Source: Pseudomonadota bacterium (GTDB lineage Bacteria; Pseudomonadota; Gammaproteobacteria; Halothiobacillales; Halothiobacillaceae). From it: 17,055 bases of DNA. Below, piece by piece: positions 1-7,468 of the stretch. Location of the stretch: assembly GCA_021795795.1 (NCBI GenBank), contig JAJYPA010000128.1, forward strand, positions 1 to 17,055. Reading direction: 5' to 3'. Position numbers and translations under genes: made by a program. Position 1 is the first letter of the stretch; each line of letters begins with the position of its first letter. The notes beneath the pieces were generated by a model, which saw nothing but the letters and a program-made list of their open reading frames with translations, was not told the origin of the DNA and made no database searches.

Positions 1-57
1 GATCACCCCCAGTCGGTCGACCTCTTGGTAGCTCATCGTAATATGCTCCTCTGCCAT
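1..57 (-). mobile_element. ISNCY-like transposase, N-terminal fragment cut by window edge
   Basis: Read on the minus strand, an ATG at 57 opens a frame of exactly 19 codons that runs off the left edge. It includes MSYQEVDRLGVI, which resembles the first residues of ISNCY/IS1202-group transposases, where such a segment precedes a helix-turn-helix. A good ribosome-binding sequence (GGGAGG) lies just upstream of the start. What is visible is intact, so the element may be complete outside the window. The family call rests on recognising a short N-terminal motif; the frame itself is certain. The gene points away from the tRNA, so the end of the element should lie between 58 and about 140. Confidence 0.5.
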
Positions 58-74
58 CACCCCTCCCGAAACCA

Positions 75-110
75 AAAGGGGACATTTTAGAATTGGACAA
101 AGGGGACATT
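75..110. repeat. Tandem 12-bp direct repeats AAAGGGGACATT, probable insertion-sequence end
   Basis: AAAGGGGACATT occurs at 75-86 and again at 99-110, a spacing of 24 bp. Both copies lie just upstream of the transposase start, on its outer side. Repeats of this kind near the end of an insertion sequence usually serve as transposase-binding sites. The exact end of the element and any target duplication cannot be fixed because the other end is outside the window. Confidence 0.5.
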
Positions 111-142
111 ACGGCTTTGGGCTAACAGTGCCTCGAATCCCG

Positions 143-171
143 TTGCGCTTGATGTGCTTAGCCGATAGAAT
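143..171 (+). promoter_or_regulatory. Sigma-70 promoter of tRNA-Ser
   Basis: A -35 box TTGCGC (143-148) and a -10 box TAGAAT (166-171) are separated by an ideal 17-bp spacer. Ten bases separate the -10 box from the first base of the tRNA. That stretch is GC-rich (GCAGGCCCG), as in stable-RNA promoters under stringent control. Transcription should start a few bases before the mature tRNA. Confidence 0.65.
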
Positions 172-181
172 GCAGGCCCGT

Positions 182-271
182 GGAGAAATGGCCGAGTGGC
201 TGAAGGCGCACCCCTGCTAAGGGTGTATAGGGGAAACTCTATCGAGGGTTCGAATCCCTCTTTCTCCGCCA
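182..271 (+). tRNA. tRNA-Ser (anticodon GCU)
   Basis: This is a 90-base class II tRNA. The acceptor arms GGAGAAA (182-188) and TTTCTCC (261-267) pair, followed by discriminator G and an encoded CCA (269-271). The anticodon stem CACCC/GGGTG encloses the loop CTGCTAA with anticodon GCT at 216-218, which reads AGC and AGU serine codons. The T-arm loop has the usual GGTTCGAATCC. The long variable arm (about TATAGGGGAAACTCTAT) is typical of serine tRNAs. All arms are intact. Confidence 0.97.
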
Positions 272-645
272 CTTATTATAACCCCTTGTGTTTCAACGAG
301 TTAGATGTGCGATGGGTTTTTTATGTAGAGCTCAATGTGGGCCTTTTGTAGTCTCTTCTTCGGTCGATGCCTCACGTAAGCTTTGGGTGCTGGTGGCGGC
401 TTCAACCCCCTGGATCCGTTAACTGTGTATCAATTGTTGTGTGCAGATGGGCTTCATTAATCGTAGTGATTCCTTTGTTATTACAGCGGCAGTTACTGCG
501 AAGACTGCTAAAGAGATTGATGAACCTCTTGATGTAATTCATGGGCTTTAGCGCCCAGTTGTACAGAAAACTCTGTGCAAGCGAGGGCAGGGACACGCCC
601 TCTATTAATGTTCCAGTACCGAACATAACGAACAAGGTACTTCTC
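272..645. other. Largely non-coding stretch downstream of tRNA-Ser
   Basis: No convincing gene was found here. A 34-codon open frame starts with ATG at 447 and ends with TAG at 549-551. It has no clear ribosome-binding site or recognised motif and may be a remnant. A short hairpin (GAGGGC/GCCCTC, 583-588 with 597-602) lies 43 bases before the next gene. No terminator is obvious behind the tRNA. The position next to a tRNA and decayed transposases fits a scar left by integration and loss, which is an inference. Confidence 0.4.
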
Positions 646-918
646 ATGACTGGTACTCATTCCATCAAGTGTCGTACCGGGTGCGGGGCGTGTTGTATCG
701 CCCCCTCGATCTCGAGCCCGATTCCGGGTATGCCGAACGGTAAACCAGCAGTGGTTGCTTGCGTTCAACTGACTGATGACTTTCGGTGTGCGATTTTCGG
801 CAAACCGGAGCGTCCTCGTTGCTGTTCAGGATTGAGCCCGAGCATTGATATGTGTGGAGCATCGCAAGCCCAGGCGCTTGAATGGCTGTCTTCCTTGGAG
901 GAAGTAACAAAGCCCTAG
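646..918 (+). CDS. YkgJ-family cysteine cluster protein (UPF0153-like)
   Basis: This is a 90-residue protein with nine cysteines. They include C9, C13 and the C16-C17 pair in the pattern CRTGCGACC, then C39, C48, the C59-C60 pair and C70. The pattern, with GKPAVVACVQL and the FGKPERPRCC segment, matches the YkgJ/UPF0153 family of short zinc- or iron-sulfur-binding proteins of unknown function. I chose the ATG at 646 because family similarity begins there. The frame is open back to 541, but those residues look like noise. A weak AAGG lies upstream. The gene sits alone between tRNA-Ser and a decayed transposon. Its sequence appears intact, so it is probably expressed. The metal bound cannot be told from sequence. 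Confidence 0.75.
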   Translation: MTGTHSIKCRTGCGACCIAPSISSPIPGMPNGKPAVVACVQLTDDFRCAIFGKPERPRCCSGLSPSIDMCGASQAQALEWLSSLEEVTKP

Positions 919-947
919 CCTGATAGGAGACTATGGCTGGGTATCGA

Positions 948-971
948 CTCGGCACGAATTATCCATGAATC
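948..971 (+). repeat. Inverted copy of the IS630 transposase start region
   Basis: The 24 bases at 948-971 (beginning CTCGGCACGAATTATC) match the minus strand of 1793-1816 at 22 of 24 positions. The latter encodes the LGTDYL segment near the N-terminus of the decayed IS630 transposase. In the plus orientation 948-971 reads LGTNYP followed by a stop. It is therefore a second, oppositely oriented scrap of the same kind of gene, lying just beyond that pseudogene's C-terminal end. Confidence 0.6.
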
Positions 972-981
972 AGGCTGCATA

Positions 982-1858
982 TTAAACTCGCGCATCCTGA
1001 AAGAACGTTATCACCCGCTCGGGAGATTTCTCCAACGTCTGCATGTGCTCGGTTGCAGCGGCTTTCAGCTTGGATTTGGTGCGTGCCGGCACCATGGTAG
1101 TGATCGCCTGTTTCAAATCGACATTGAGCCGCTCTTCTGAGTTGAACTCTGGGCTGTCGCTGGGGGAGATAAAACGACTCGATCAGGTCTTTAAGTTTTC
1201 CAACCCAAGTCTTAAATGGCTTGCTGTGATGAAAACGCAGATTATCGAGAATCAGGAAGACCTTTTTATCGGCATCCTTGATAAGGCCACAAGAAACTCA
1301 ATGAGCCTGTCTGAGTTGAATGCCTCGTTAATGATTATCCAGCGGGTCCTACCTTGGTTGGTGACGGTGGCAATCGTTGATATTTTTTTGTCGTTAGCTT
1401 CTGGCGTGTGCCGCCGACTGCGTAGGTCACCAGGGTTTGACCCACTGGCGCGTAACCGCGGCCACGAACGTCGATATCTATGACCGCTGTTTCATCCCCC
1501 TAATAAATCTCTGTCCCTTCGGCCTAGGCGCGCTGTTCAGTGGCATGGTAGGGTGTCAGCGCCAAGCTTGCACCGCTGCAGATACTGTCTTCCGCTCACC
1601 CTAGCAAGCCCATAGCCAGATCGCGGGGTTGACCGCTGACCAGCTCAGGCCGGCGTGTTTAACAATCAGGATGACGAGCATCTTTTTCCGGTATAAGCGT
1701 ATTACCTGCTTGCGTCTCTCGTGCAGTACGTCAGGCGACTGCTTGCGGGCATCTTCTTTCCCATGAAGCATGAGACTCTTTCGGGGGCCTAAGATTCATA
1801 GATAATCCGTGCCGAGTTTGTAGGGAGCGCTTCTGGATTTGGTTTGCTGTTCGGTCAT
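982..1858 (-). pseudogene. IS630-family transposase, decayed
   Basis: On the minus strand an ATG at 1858, preceded by AGAGGAA, opens MTEQQTKSRSAPYKLGTDYL and then hits a stop. Family-like segments continue downstream in shifting frames: a helix-turn-helix part (ERRKQVIRLYRKK), GDETAVIDIDVRGRGYAPVG with the first catalytic Asp, FLILDNLRFHHSKP with the second Asp, and SPEFNSEERLNVDLKQA with the Glu region. The C-terminus (SPERVITFFQDARV) ends at a TAA at 982-984. At least one stop, frameshifts near 1155-1165 and 1385, and a probable internal deletion break the frame. It is about 880 bp, against roughly 1.0 kb for an intact gene. It cannot make active transposase. Plus-strand frames across it are shadows. 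Confidence 0.85.
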
Positions 1859-1899
1859 ATCGCGTTCCTCTTTGGAAGTAGTGCGTATACCTTACTCAC

Positions 1900-2064
1900 A
1901 AAATTCGGATAGACTTGAACCTGACCGGTTCCCCCCCCCTGAATCCCGCGGTAGCAGGTGTCCTTGCCGCCTATGACCTAGAAGGTCACCTTCTCGGTGT
2001 TGGACAGAAAACTGTTCAGTTGATCAATCGTCCTTAACTCTTCAAGTTTTATGATGGCTTTCAT
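1900..2064 (-). pseudogene. N-terminal remnant of a DDE/integrase-type transposase
   Basis: On the minus strand an ATG at 2064 opens MKAIIKLEELRTIDQLNSFL, continues SNTEKVTF, and then meets a TAG. In the same frame VIGGKDTCYRGIQ follows. This resembles the opening of a group of integrase-core transposases that begin MKxIIKIxxLxTIxQLxxFL and carry a DKDACYRWIQ-like segment. Similarity fades at a run of nine Gs (1931-1939), and a TGA closes the frame soon after. The rest of the gene is missing, replaced or deleted upstream of the IS630 remnant. The family assignment is from memory of the motif and is moderate. Confidence 0.5.
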
Positions 2065-2251
2065 CCCTGCATCATGAACGGAGCCCGGTCCCGTTGCAGC
2101 TTACTCGAGACTCTTTTTATATTGGACAAGGCTTCCAAGTGCTTTTGTCTATTAATTAATTTAGAATGCAAAGCGATTTTGTTTTACGGTGGCTGTGTGT
2201 CGACAGCACGGTATTCTCTGATCGGTTTGAAACTCAAGAAAAGTATTCATT
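2065..2251. other. Intergenic region upstream of the DUF3579 gene
   Basis: This 187-bp stretch is AT-rich around 2115-2180 and must hold the promoter of the rimO-containing gene run. A TAGAAT at about 2162 could be a -10 box, but I see no matching -35 at the right distance. The frame open from 2074 has no recognisable product. Confidence 0.3.
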
Positions 2252-2599
2252 ATGAGCGATCCCATGCATTTCCGTTATCTCATTGAATCTGTTACAAAAT
2301 CGGGTGCGCGTTTTCGTCCGAGTGACTGGATTGATCGTTTGGCCAGTTGGGATGCGACTTTCGATCTGCACCGGCTGGTATTTTCCAACCGTCTACATCC
2401 CGCCTCATTGGATGGACAGAAAGTGCTCGCCATCGAACCTGAATTGCAGACCCAGAACCCGGCGATGTTCGACTCGGTTCTGCAATTCGCCGAGCGCAAC
2501 AATCTCAAAATTCACAAGCAATATGATGATGGACGGCTTGAGGACTATGAGGCCCGGTCAGCATCGGTCGATCATCAGTCTGGTACACCCTCCGAATAA
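2252..2599 (+). CDS. DUF3579 family protein
   Basis: This is a 115-residue soluble protein of unknown function. The segment [16 protein letters not shown] near residues 18-33, followed by a region ending in an acidic, helical second half ([17 protein letters not shown]), matches the DUF3579 family as I remember it. The ATG at 2252 has a purine-rich AAGAAAAG upstream. The gene ends 20 bp before rimO on the same strand, so the two are probably co-transcribed. No signal peptide, membrane segment or catalytic motif is visible. An alternative frame across the same region (from 2283) is a shadow with poor composition. Confidence 0.65.
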   Translation: MSDPMHFRYLIESVTKSGARFRPSDWIDRLASWDATFDLHRLVFSNRLHPASLDGQKVLAIEPELQTQNPAMFDSVLQFAERNNLKIHKQYDDGRLEDYEARSASVDHQSGTPSE

Positions 2600-2619
2600 G
2601 CAACCAGGTTTTCGAGCAT

Positions 2620-3984
2620 ATGAGTTCTTTTTCGCCCCGCGTGGGTTTTGTCAGCCTGGGGTGCCCCAAGGCTTTGGTCGATTCCGAGCGCATCCTGACC
2701 CAGCTGCGTGCCGAAGGCTACGCATTATCGAGTGATTATCAGGATGCGGAACTCGTTATCGTGAATACCTGTGGTTTCATCGACTCGGCTACGCAAGAAT
2801 CGCTGGATGCGATCGGTGAAGCGCTGGCCGAGAACGGTAAAGTCATCGTGACCGGTTGTCTGGGCGCGCGTGACGAGGGTGAGTTGATCCGCCAGACACA
2901 TCCGAGCGTACTCGCTATCACAGGTCCGCAGGCTTACGGCGAAGTGATGGGGGCGGTTCATCAACATTTGCCGCCCCGGCACGATCCCTTCGTCGATTTG
3001 ATGCCGGCACCTCGCGTTCAGACGGAAGTTTCGGATTTCGAATCCAAGGTCGGTATCAAACTCACCCCCAGGCATTACGCTTATCTGAAAATATCTGAAG
3101 GCTGCAACCATCGTTGCAGCTTCTGCATCATTCCGAGCATGCGGGGCGATCTCGTGAGTCGCCCTGTGGGCGAGGTGCTCACCGAAGCCCAGAATCTGGT
3201 GAATGCCGGGGTACGCGAACTGCTGGTGGTTTCTCAGGATACCAGCGCATATGGTCTGGATACACGTTACAAGCTCGATTTCTTCGGCGGCAAACCGGTC
3301 AAGACCCGTTTCAGGGAGCTGGCGGCTGAACTTGGGCAGATGGATGCCTGGATTCGACTGCATTACGTCTATCCCTATCCGCATGTGGATGAGGTCATTC
3401 CGTTAATGGCTGAGGGCTGGGTGCTGCCTTACCTCGATATCCCGTTCCAGCACGCCAGCCCGCGCATTCTAAAGGCGATGAAGCGTCCGGCCTCCAGTGA
3501 GAACGTGTTGGAGCGAATCCGTACATGGCGAGATATCTGCCCTGATCTGACCTTGCGTTCGACCTTTATCGTCGGCTTCCCTGGCGAGACCGAGGATGAC
3601 TTCCAGCAATTGCTCGATTTCCTCGATGAAGCGCAGCTTGATCGAGTCGGTGCCTTTACCTATTCGCCTGTCGAGGGTGCCACGGCAAATCAGCTGGCCA
3701 ACCCCGTGCCGGAGTCGCTCAAGCAGGAGCGGCTTGAGCGGTTCATGGCAAAACAGGCCGAAATCAGCGCGGCAAAGTTGGCCGCCAAGGTGGGGCAGCG
3801 CATGGCTATTCTGATCGACGAAGTGGACGAGTCCGGAGCCGTGGGTCGCGGCCCCGGTGATGCACCGGAAATCGATGGCGTCGTCTTCCTGCCGGACGTG
3901 ACAGATGTGCGTCCTGGTGACTTCGTCGAGGTTGAAATAACGGCCGCTGACGAGCATGACCTTTGGGCTTCACCGTGCGACTGA
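2620..3984 (+). CDS. rimO: Ribosomal protein S12 methylthiotransferase RimO
   Basis: RimO is a radical-SAM enzyme that adds a methylthio group to the beta carbon of the conserved aspartate of ribosomal protein S12. The N-terminal UPF0004 domain carries the three cluster cysteines C15 ([12 protein letters not shown]), C51 (VNTCGFID) and C80 ([13 protein letters not shown]). The radical-SAM motif [10 protein letters not shown] supplies C162, C166 and C169. A TRAM-like RNA-binding domain occupies about the last 65 residues. The [10 protein letters not shown] and [13 protein letters not shown] segments are typical of RimO, and [12 protein letters not shown] separates it from the relative MiaB. 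At 454 residues it is slightly longer than the E. coli enzyme (about 440). The ribosome-binding site before the ATG is weak. All key residues are present. Confidence 0.96.
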   Translation: MSSFSPRVGFVSLGCPKALVDSERILTQLRAEGYALSSDYQDAELVIVNTCGFIDSATQESLDAIGEALAENGKVIVTGCLGARDEGELIRQTHPSVLAITGPQAYGEVMGAVHQHLPPRHDPFVDLMPAPRVQTEVSDFESKVGIKLTPRHYAYLKISEGCNHRCSFCIIPSMRGDLVSRPVGEVLTEAQNLVNAGVRELLVVSQDTSAYGLDTRYKLDFFGGKPVKTRFRELAAELGQMDAWIRLHYVYPYPHVDEVIPLMAEGWVLPYLDIPFQHASPRILKAMKRPASSENVLERIRTWRDICPDLTLRSTFIVGFPGETEDDFQQLLDFLDEAQLDRVGAFTYSPVEGATANQLANPVPESLKQERLERFMAKQAEISAAKLAAKVGQRMAILIDEVDESGAVGRGPGDAPEIDGVVFLPDVTDVRPGDFVEVEITAADEHDLWASPCD

Positions 3985-4012
3985 TCGCGCTTTAGGATAC
4001 GAAACGGCGTTC

Positions 4013-4252
4013 ATGGCACGTGTCACAGAACAGACGTTCAGTTCTGCTATTGTGTCGTTCCACCGGGATGAGCTGGGCGATTGGTTCGCCCGATTGGCGT
4101 GTGGTCACCATCAACATACGCGTCATCAACCACCCTGGATCAATCGCCCGTGGATTGAAACCGAAGCCGGAAGGCGTTCGATGATCGGGAAGTCGTTGGT
4201 CTGTAAAAAATGCGCTCAAGGCTTGCCAGCCGATGACATCCCGCCCAAATAA
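4013..4252 (+). CDS. DUF3565 family protein, probable small zinc-binding protein
   Basis: This is a 79-residue protein of unknown function. It contains CGHHQHTRHQPPWINRPW (C30, H32, H33, H35, H38) and a later CKKC pair (C64, C67), the hallmark arrangement of DUF3565. Two Cys/His groups about 30 residues apart suggest one zinc site, which is inference. The frame is open from 3956 and would overlap the end of rimO. I prefer the ATG at 4013 because family similarity begins close after it and it avoids the overlap. The ribosome-binding site is weak, so expression may depend on coupling to rimO. It lies 25 bp before moaB on the same strand. Confidence 0.75.
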   Translation: MARVTEQTFSSAIVSFHRDELGDWFARLACGHHQHTRHQPPWINRPWIETEAGRRSMIGKSLVCKKCAQGLPADDIPPK

Positions 4253-4277
4253 ACTACTCATGAATGAAGGCTTGTGA

Positions 4278-4796
4278 ATGAACACGCGTGCATTTGTCCC
4301 TCTGAATATTGCTGTACTGACGGTATCGGATACCCGCTCTCTTAAGAATGATCCTTCGGGTGATTTATTGCAGGGGAGAGTGATTGATGGAGGGCACCGG
4401 TTGTACGACCGGCAGATCGTTCGTGATGACAAGTACGCGATTCGTGCGGTGGTTTCAGCGTGGATTGCCAACCCGGTGTGTCAGGTCATTATCACGACGG
4501 GCGGTACCGGACTGACCGGGCGCGACGGCACGCCAGAAGCAGTGATACCGCTGCTCGACAAGGAAATCGAGGGTTTCGGTGAACTCTTCCGGTGGTTGTC
4601 CTTCCAGTCAATCGGCACGTCAACCTTGCAATCCCGCGCCACTTCGGGTGTTGCCAACGGTACCTACCTGTTCATACTGCCCGGATCGACCAGCGCCTGT
4701 CGCGATGCCTGGGATCAAATTATTCATCCTCAGTTGGATTTCCGTACCCGGCCATGCAACATGGTTGAGCTGATGCCACGATTGAACGAGCAGTAA
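4278..4796 (+). CDS. moaB: Molybdenum cofactor biosynthesis protein B
   Basis: MoaB belongs to the MogA/MoaB family that binds molybdopterin and acts late in molybdenum cofactor synthesis. In many bacteria its exact step (adenylation or a related role) is less clear than that of MogA. The 172-residue length fits the family. Visible motifs are LTVSDTR (14-20), TGGTGLTGRD (74-83), GFGELFRWLSF (99-109) and the C-terminal NGTYLFILPGSTSAC. QSIGTSTLQSRA is typical of MoaB rather than MogA. The ATG at 4278 follows a GAAGG sequence. Only 2 bp separate its stop from the next start, so translation of the downstream glycosyltransferase is probably coupled to it. No other cofactor gene is in the window. 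Confidence 0.93.
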   Translation: MNTRAFVPLNIAVLTVSDTRSLKNDPSGDLLQGRVIDGGHRLYDRQIVRDDKYAIRAVVSAWIANPVCQVIITTGGTGLTGRDGTPEAVIPLLDKEIEGFGELFRWLSFQSIGTSTLQSRATSGVANGTYLFILPGSTSACRDAWDQIIHPQLDFRTRPCNMVELMPRLNEQ

Positions 4797-4798
4797 TC

Positions 4799-6673
4799 AT
4801 GAACGTAAATACCGGGCGTTGTTCGCATGCCGAGCGCTATTCGGGGGCATCCCCCAGCGCCCTGTTTGCGGTGAGTTCACTGGGACTGGGACATGCCACG
4901 CGCAGCCTGGTTCTGATCCATGCGTTTCTGGCCGAGGGGTACCGCGTTACGGTTATTTCGACGGGTAATGCCTTGGCCTTCATGCGTCTGGAGTTGGCCG
5001 ATCACCCCGCAGTTGAATGGCAGGACTGGTCTGATTATCCGCCGCTGGAACGCGGGACCGGTTGGCGGTTCTACGCCTATCTAGCCCTCGATCTGTTCAC
5101 CACTTGGCGAAGAATTCGCGAAGAACATCGTCGGTTTCAATCCATTGCCTGTGATTATGATTTCGTATTCAGCGACGGTCGTTACGGTATGTACAGTCGC
5201 TGGGTTCCCTCGTTCATACTGTCTCATCAGATTGCTTTCATACCACCCAAGGGGTTGCAGGAAGTCAGCTGGTTGAGCGATCACCTCAACGTGGCGGCAT
5301 TGAAAAAATTCGACTGCATTTTCATCCCAGATTATCCGTGCCCGAGTTTGAATCTGACCGGGAATTTGTCCCATACGGCAGTTTTGCAACACACCCGGCG
5401 CGAGTACGTTGGGATAATGTCGTCCTACCCGCACCAAGAGCAGGAGCAGGAGCGGGACATCGATTATCTGTTCGTCATCAGTGGGTATCTGCACGAGCAT
5501 AAAGGTGCGTTTGTTCGTGACCTGCTGGTGCAGGCAAAAAATTTGCCCGGCAAGAAAGTTTTTGTGCTCGGCGATGCCGAGGCCGATCCCGCGCAGTATC
5601 GAGACGCAGTCAGTGAGTTGCTCGAGGTCTACCCGCTGGCAACTGGGCCTCTGCGACAGTCTTTGTTTGCCCGCGCCCAATGTGTGGTTTCGCGGGCCGG
5701 ATACACCACGGTCATGGATCTCGTGGAACACGATAAACGGGCGCTACTAATCCCAACACCCAATCAGACGGAGCAGGAATACCTGGGATATTACCTCGAT
5801 AGTCTGAACTACTTTGTCAGTCGGGATCAGGCAAAGGCATTCGACCTGGTCGCCGCACTCGCTGAAACTGAGAATACCCGACGCTTCGATCCGCCCTGGC
5901 GCACGCAGGAGACGGTGCACAGAATTCAGTCGTCCATGAGCGAAGCACTGTATAAACACTTTTTCTCCGTGATCGTGCCTGCGCACAATGAAGAGTCGAT
6001 TCTGGCTTCGACCCTGGATTGTCTGCTGACGCAAAACTATCCAGTGGATCGGATGGAAATCATCATCGTCGAAAATGGTTCAACCGACGCCACCTGGGCC
6101 ATTGCCGAACGATATGTTATGTTTGGCGATGATCGGTTATCCGTTCGCGCCATCCAAAGCGATCTTGGTGTGTCCAAAGCCAAGAATGCAGGATTGGCGG
6201 CCGTGAACGTCCAGTCGGAATGGGTGATTTTTTGCGATGCCGATACCCATCTAGCGCCTAATGCGTTGCGGCAGTTCAATCGCTGGATCAATCAGCACGG
6301 GTCCGAGAGTCTTGCGATTGGAACCACCCGTGTTCAACCCCTGAACACCCATCACTGGTACGACCATCTCTGGTTCAGAATGTATGACTTCGTCCATCGA
6401 ATGACGCGGAGTTCGTACTCAATTCAGTTGGCGCGGGCGCCGATCGGTCGCGGCATTGGCTTTCATCCGGAATTGCGTTTTGCGGAGGATCTGACCTTCA
6501 TTCGTGAGTGTCGTCGGTACGGTCGATTCTTCTTTATTCCCAGTGATCAGGTAGCCACGTCGACCCGGCGATTTGAAGTGCGTGGTTATCTCAAGCAAAG
6601 CCTGAAATGGTTGTTTGAGGCGCTGATGCCTCTGAGTATGAAACGGAAACGGGGATACGATGTCATTCGCTGA
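4799..6673 (+). CDS. Bifunctional glycosyltransferase: GT-B (MurG-like) domain fused to GT2 domain
   Basis: This 624-residue protein joins two glycosyltransferase folds. Residues about 20-375 form a GT-B-type unit. It begins with FAVSSLGLGHATRSL, a glycine-rich acceptor-side loop like that of MurG-type enzymes. It ends with VSRAGYTTVMDLVEH and LIPTPNQTEQEYLG, the nucleotide-sugar-binding region. Residues from about 388 form a GT2 (GT-A) unit starting FFSVIVPAHNEES. This holds ENGSTDATW and the metal-binding DAD motif at D480-A481-D482. Neither half has transmembrane segments or a signal, so it is cytoplasmic, perhaps membrane-associated through its basic C-terminus. The donor sugars and acceptor are unknown. 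The stop overlaps the DedA gene by 14 bp, which suggests joint expression and an envelope-related role. Confidence 0.85.
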   Translation: MNVNTGRCSHAERYSGASPSALFAVSSLGLGHATRSLVLIHAFLAEGYRVTVISTGNALAFMRLELADHPAVEWQDWSDYPPLERGTGWRFYAYLALDLFTTWRRIREEHRRFQSIACDYDFVFSDGRYGMYSRWVPSFILSHQIAFIPPKGLQEVSWLSDHLNVAALKKFDCIFIPDYPCPSLNLTGNLSHTAVLQHTRREYVGIMSSYPHQEQEQERDIDYLFVISGYLHEHKGAFVRDLLVQAKNLPGKKVFVLGDAEADPAQYRDAVSELLEVYPLATGPLRQSLFARAQCVVSRAGYTTVMDLVEHDKRALLIPTPNQTEQEYLGYYLDSLNYFVSRDQAKAFDLVAALAETENTRRFDPPWRTQETVHRIQSSMSEALYKHFFSVIVPAHNEESILASTLDCLLTQNYPVDRMEIIIVENGSTDATWAIAERYVMFGDDRLSVRAIQSDLGVSKAKNAGLAAVNVQSEWVIFCDADTHLAPNALRQFNRWINQHGSESLAIGTTRVQPLNTHHWYDHLWFRMYDFVHRMTRSSYSIQLARAPIGRGIGFHPELRFAEDLTFIRECRRYGRFFFIPSDQVATSTRRFEVRGYLKQSLKWLFEALMPLSMKRKRGYDVIR

Positions 6674-7412
6674 TCTGGCGTCCTTCGAACAGGCGATACC
6701 GTTTCTTCAGCAACATCAACACACGGCTTACGTCATTTTATTTTTTGGTGCCTTCCTCGAGACACTCATCCCGTTCTCACTCGTGGTATTAGGTGAGGTC
6801 TTCTTTCTTGCCGGTGCCGTTCTGGCGGGTTTGGGGGTTCTTGATGTCTGGGTGGTCATGCTCGTGCTGTTCAGCGGGGGTATTCTGGGTGACAACCTGA
6901 GTTACTGGCTTGGCTATCGTTACGGGAACGGACTGTTTGATCGTTTACAGCATTGGCCGTTGATCGGGCGGATGGTGCACCGGGAGAACTATGAAAAGGG
7001 GGTGGCCTTCTTCGAGAAGCGGGGTGCTTCGGCCGTATTCATTGCTCGATTGAGTGGGCCGTTGTCATGGATTACGCCCACATTGGCGGGCATTTTCCGA
7101 CTGAATTATGGCACGTTCGTCCGATTCAACACGCCGGCGGTGATTATCGGCATCAGCGAATTCATCATTCTGGGCTACTTTTTCGGCAGTTACATTCGCC
7201 CGGTACTGAAATGGGCCCATCAGTATGGATTAGCACTCGCCTTCGTGGTTGTCGGCCTGATAGCGGCCTTTTTTCTCTTGCGCCGTTTTCTTGACTGGCA
7301 CCAGCGGGTTGAACGGACGCGGGAGGAAATCGTACAGTTCATCCTGCGACATTTCGGTTTGTCACTGCTCATCGGGGGCTGTGTCTTTATCGGCGTGATG
7401 ATCTTGATCTGA
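6660..7412 (+). CDS. DedA/VTT-domain inner-membrane protein
   Basis: This is a 250-residue polytopic membrane protein. DedA proteins are inner-membrane transporters or flippases; several have been linked to undecaprenyl phosphate or phospholipid recycling and to envelope stability. Family marks include FLETLIPFSLVVLGE (E34, P38, E47), GGILGDNLSYWLGYRYG (D78) and RLSGPLSWITPTLAG (R130, G133, P140). Hydrophobic segments lie near residues 22-60, 62-84, 157-180, 208-228 and 233-250. The ATG at 6660 lies inside the end of the glycosyltransferase gene. The C-terminus has an extra soluble stretch and a final hydrophobic segment, so it is a little longer than the common 200-220 residues. The substrate cannot be named. 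Confidence 0.88.
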   Translation: MSFADLASFEQAIPFLQQHQHTAYVILFFGAFLETLIPFSLVVLGEVFFLAGAVLAGLGVLDVWVVMLVLFSGGILGDNLSYWLGYRYGNGLFDRLQHWPLIGRMVHRENYEKGVAFFEKRGASAVFIARLSGPLSWITPTLAGIFRLNYGTFVRFNTPAVIIGISEFIILGYFFGSYIRPVLKWAHQYGLALAFVVVGLIAAFFLLRRFLDWHQRVERTREEIVQFILRHFGLSLLIGGCVFIGVMILI

Positions 7413-7420
7413 GGACAAAT

Positions 7421-7447
7421 AAAAAGCCAGCTGATGCTGGCTTTGTT
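7421..7447. terminator. Bidirectional Rho-independent terminator between dedA and soxA
   Basis: AAAGCCAGC (7423-7431) pairs with GCTGGCTTT (7436-7444) around a TGAT loop. A-rich sequence precedes the stem and T-rich sequence follows it, so it can end transcripts from both converging genes. Confidence 0.85.
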
Positions 7448-7468
7448 TGCGATCAGACTTGTTGCCGA

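Noticed and set aside
541..645. N-terminal extension of the YkgJ-type gene
   Set aside because: Family-like sequence begins after the ATG at 646; the upstream residues have no similarity and a hairpin lies within them.
1043..1483. 146-codon plus-strand frame
   Set aside because: It is antisense to the decayed IS630 transposase, whose peptide segments are clearly readable on the minus strand.
2725..3384. 219-codon minus-strand frame inside rimO
   Set aside because: rimO on the plus strand is complete with all its motifs; the antisense frame shows no domain.
3956..4012. Upstream start for the DUF3565 gene overlapping rimO
   Set aside because: The 19 extra residues are not family-like and the ATG at 4013 gives a normal family length.
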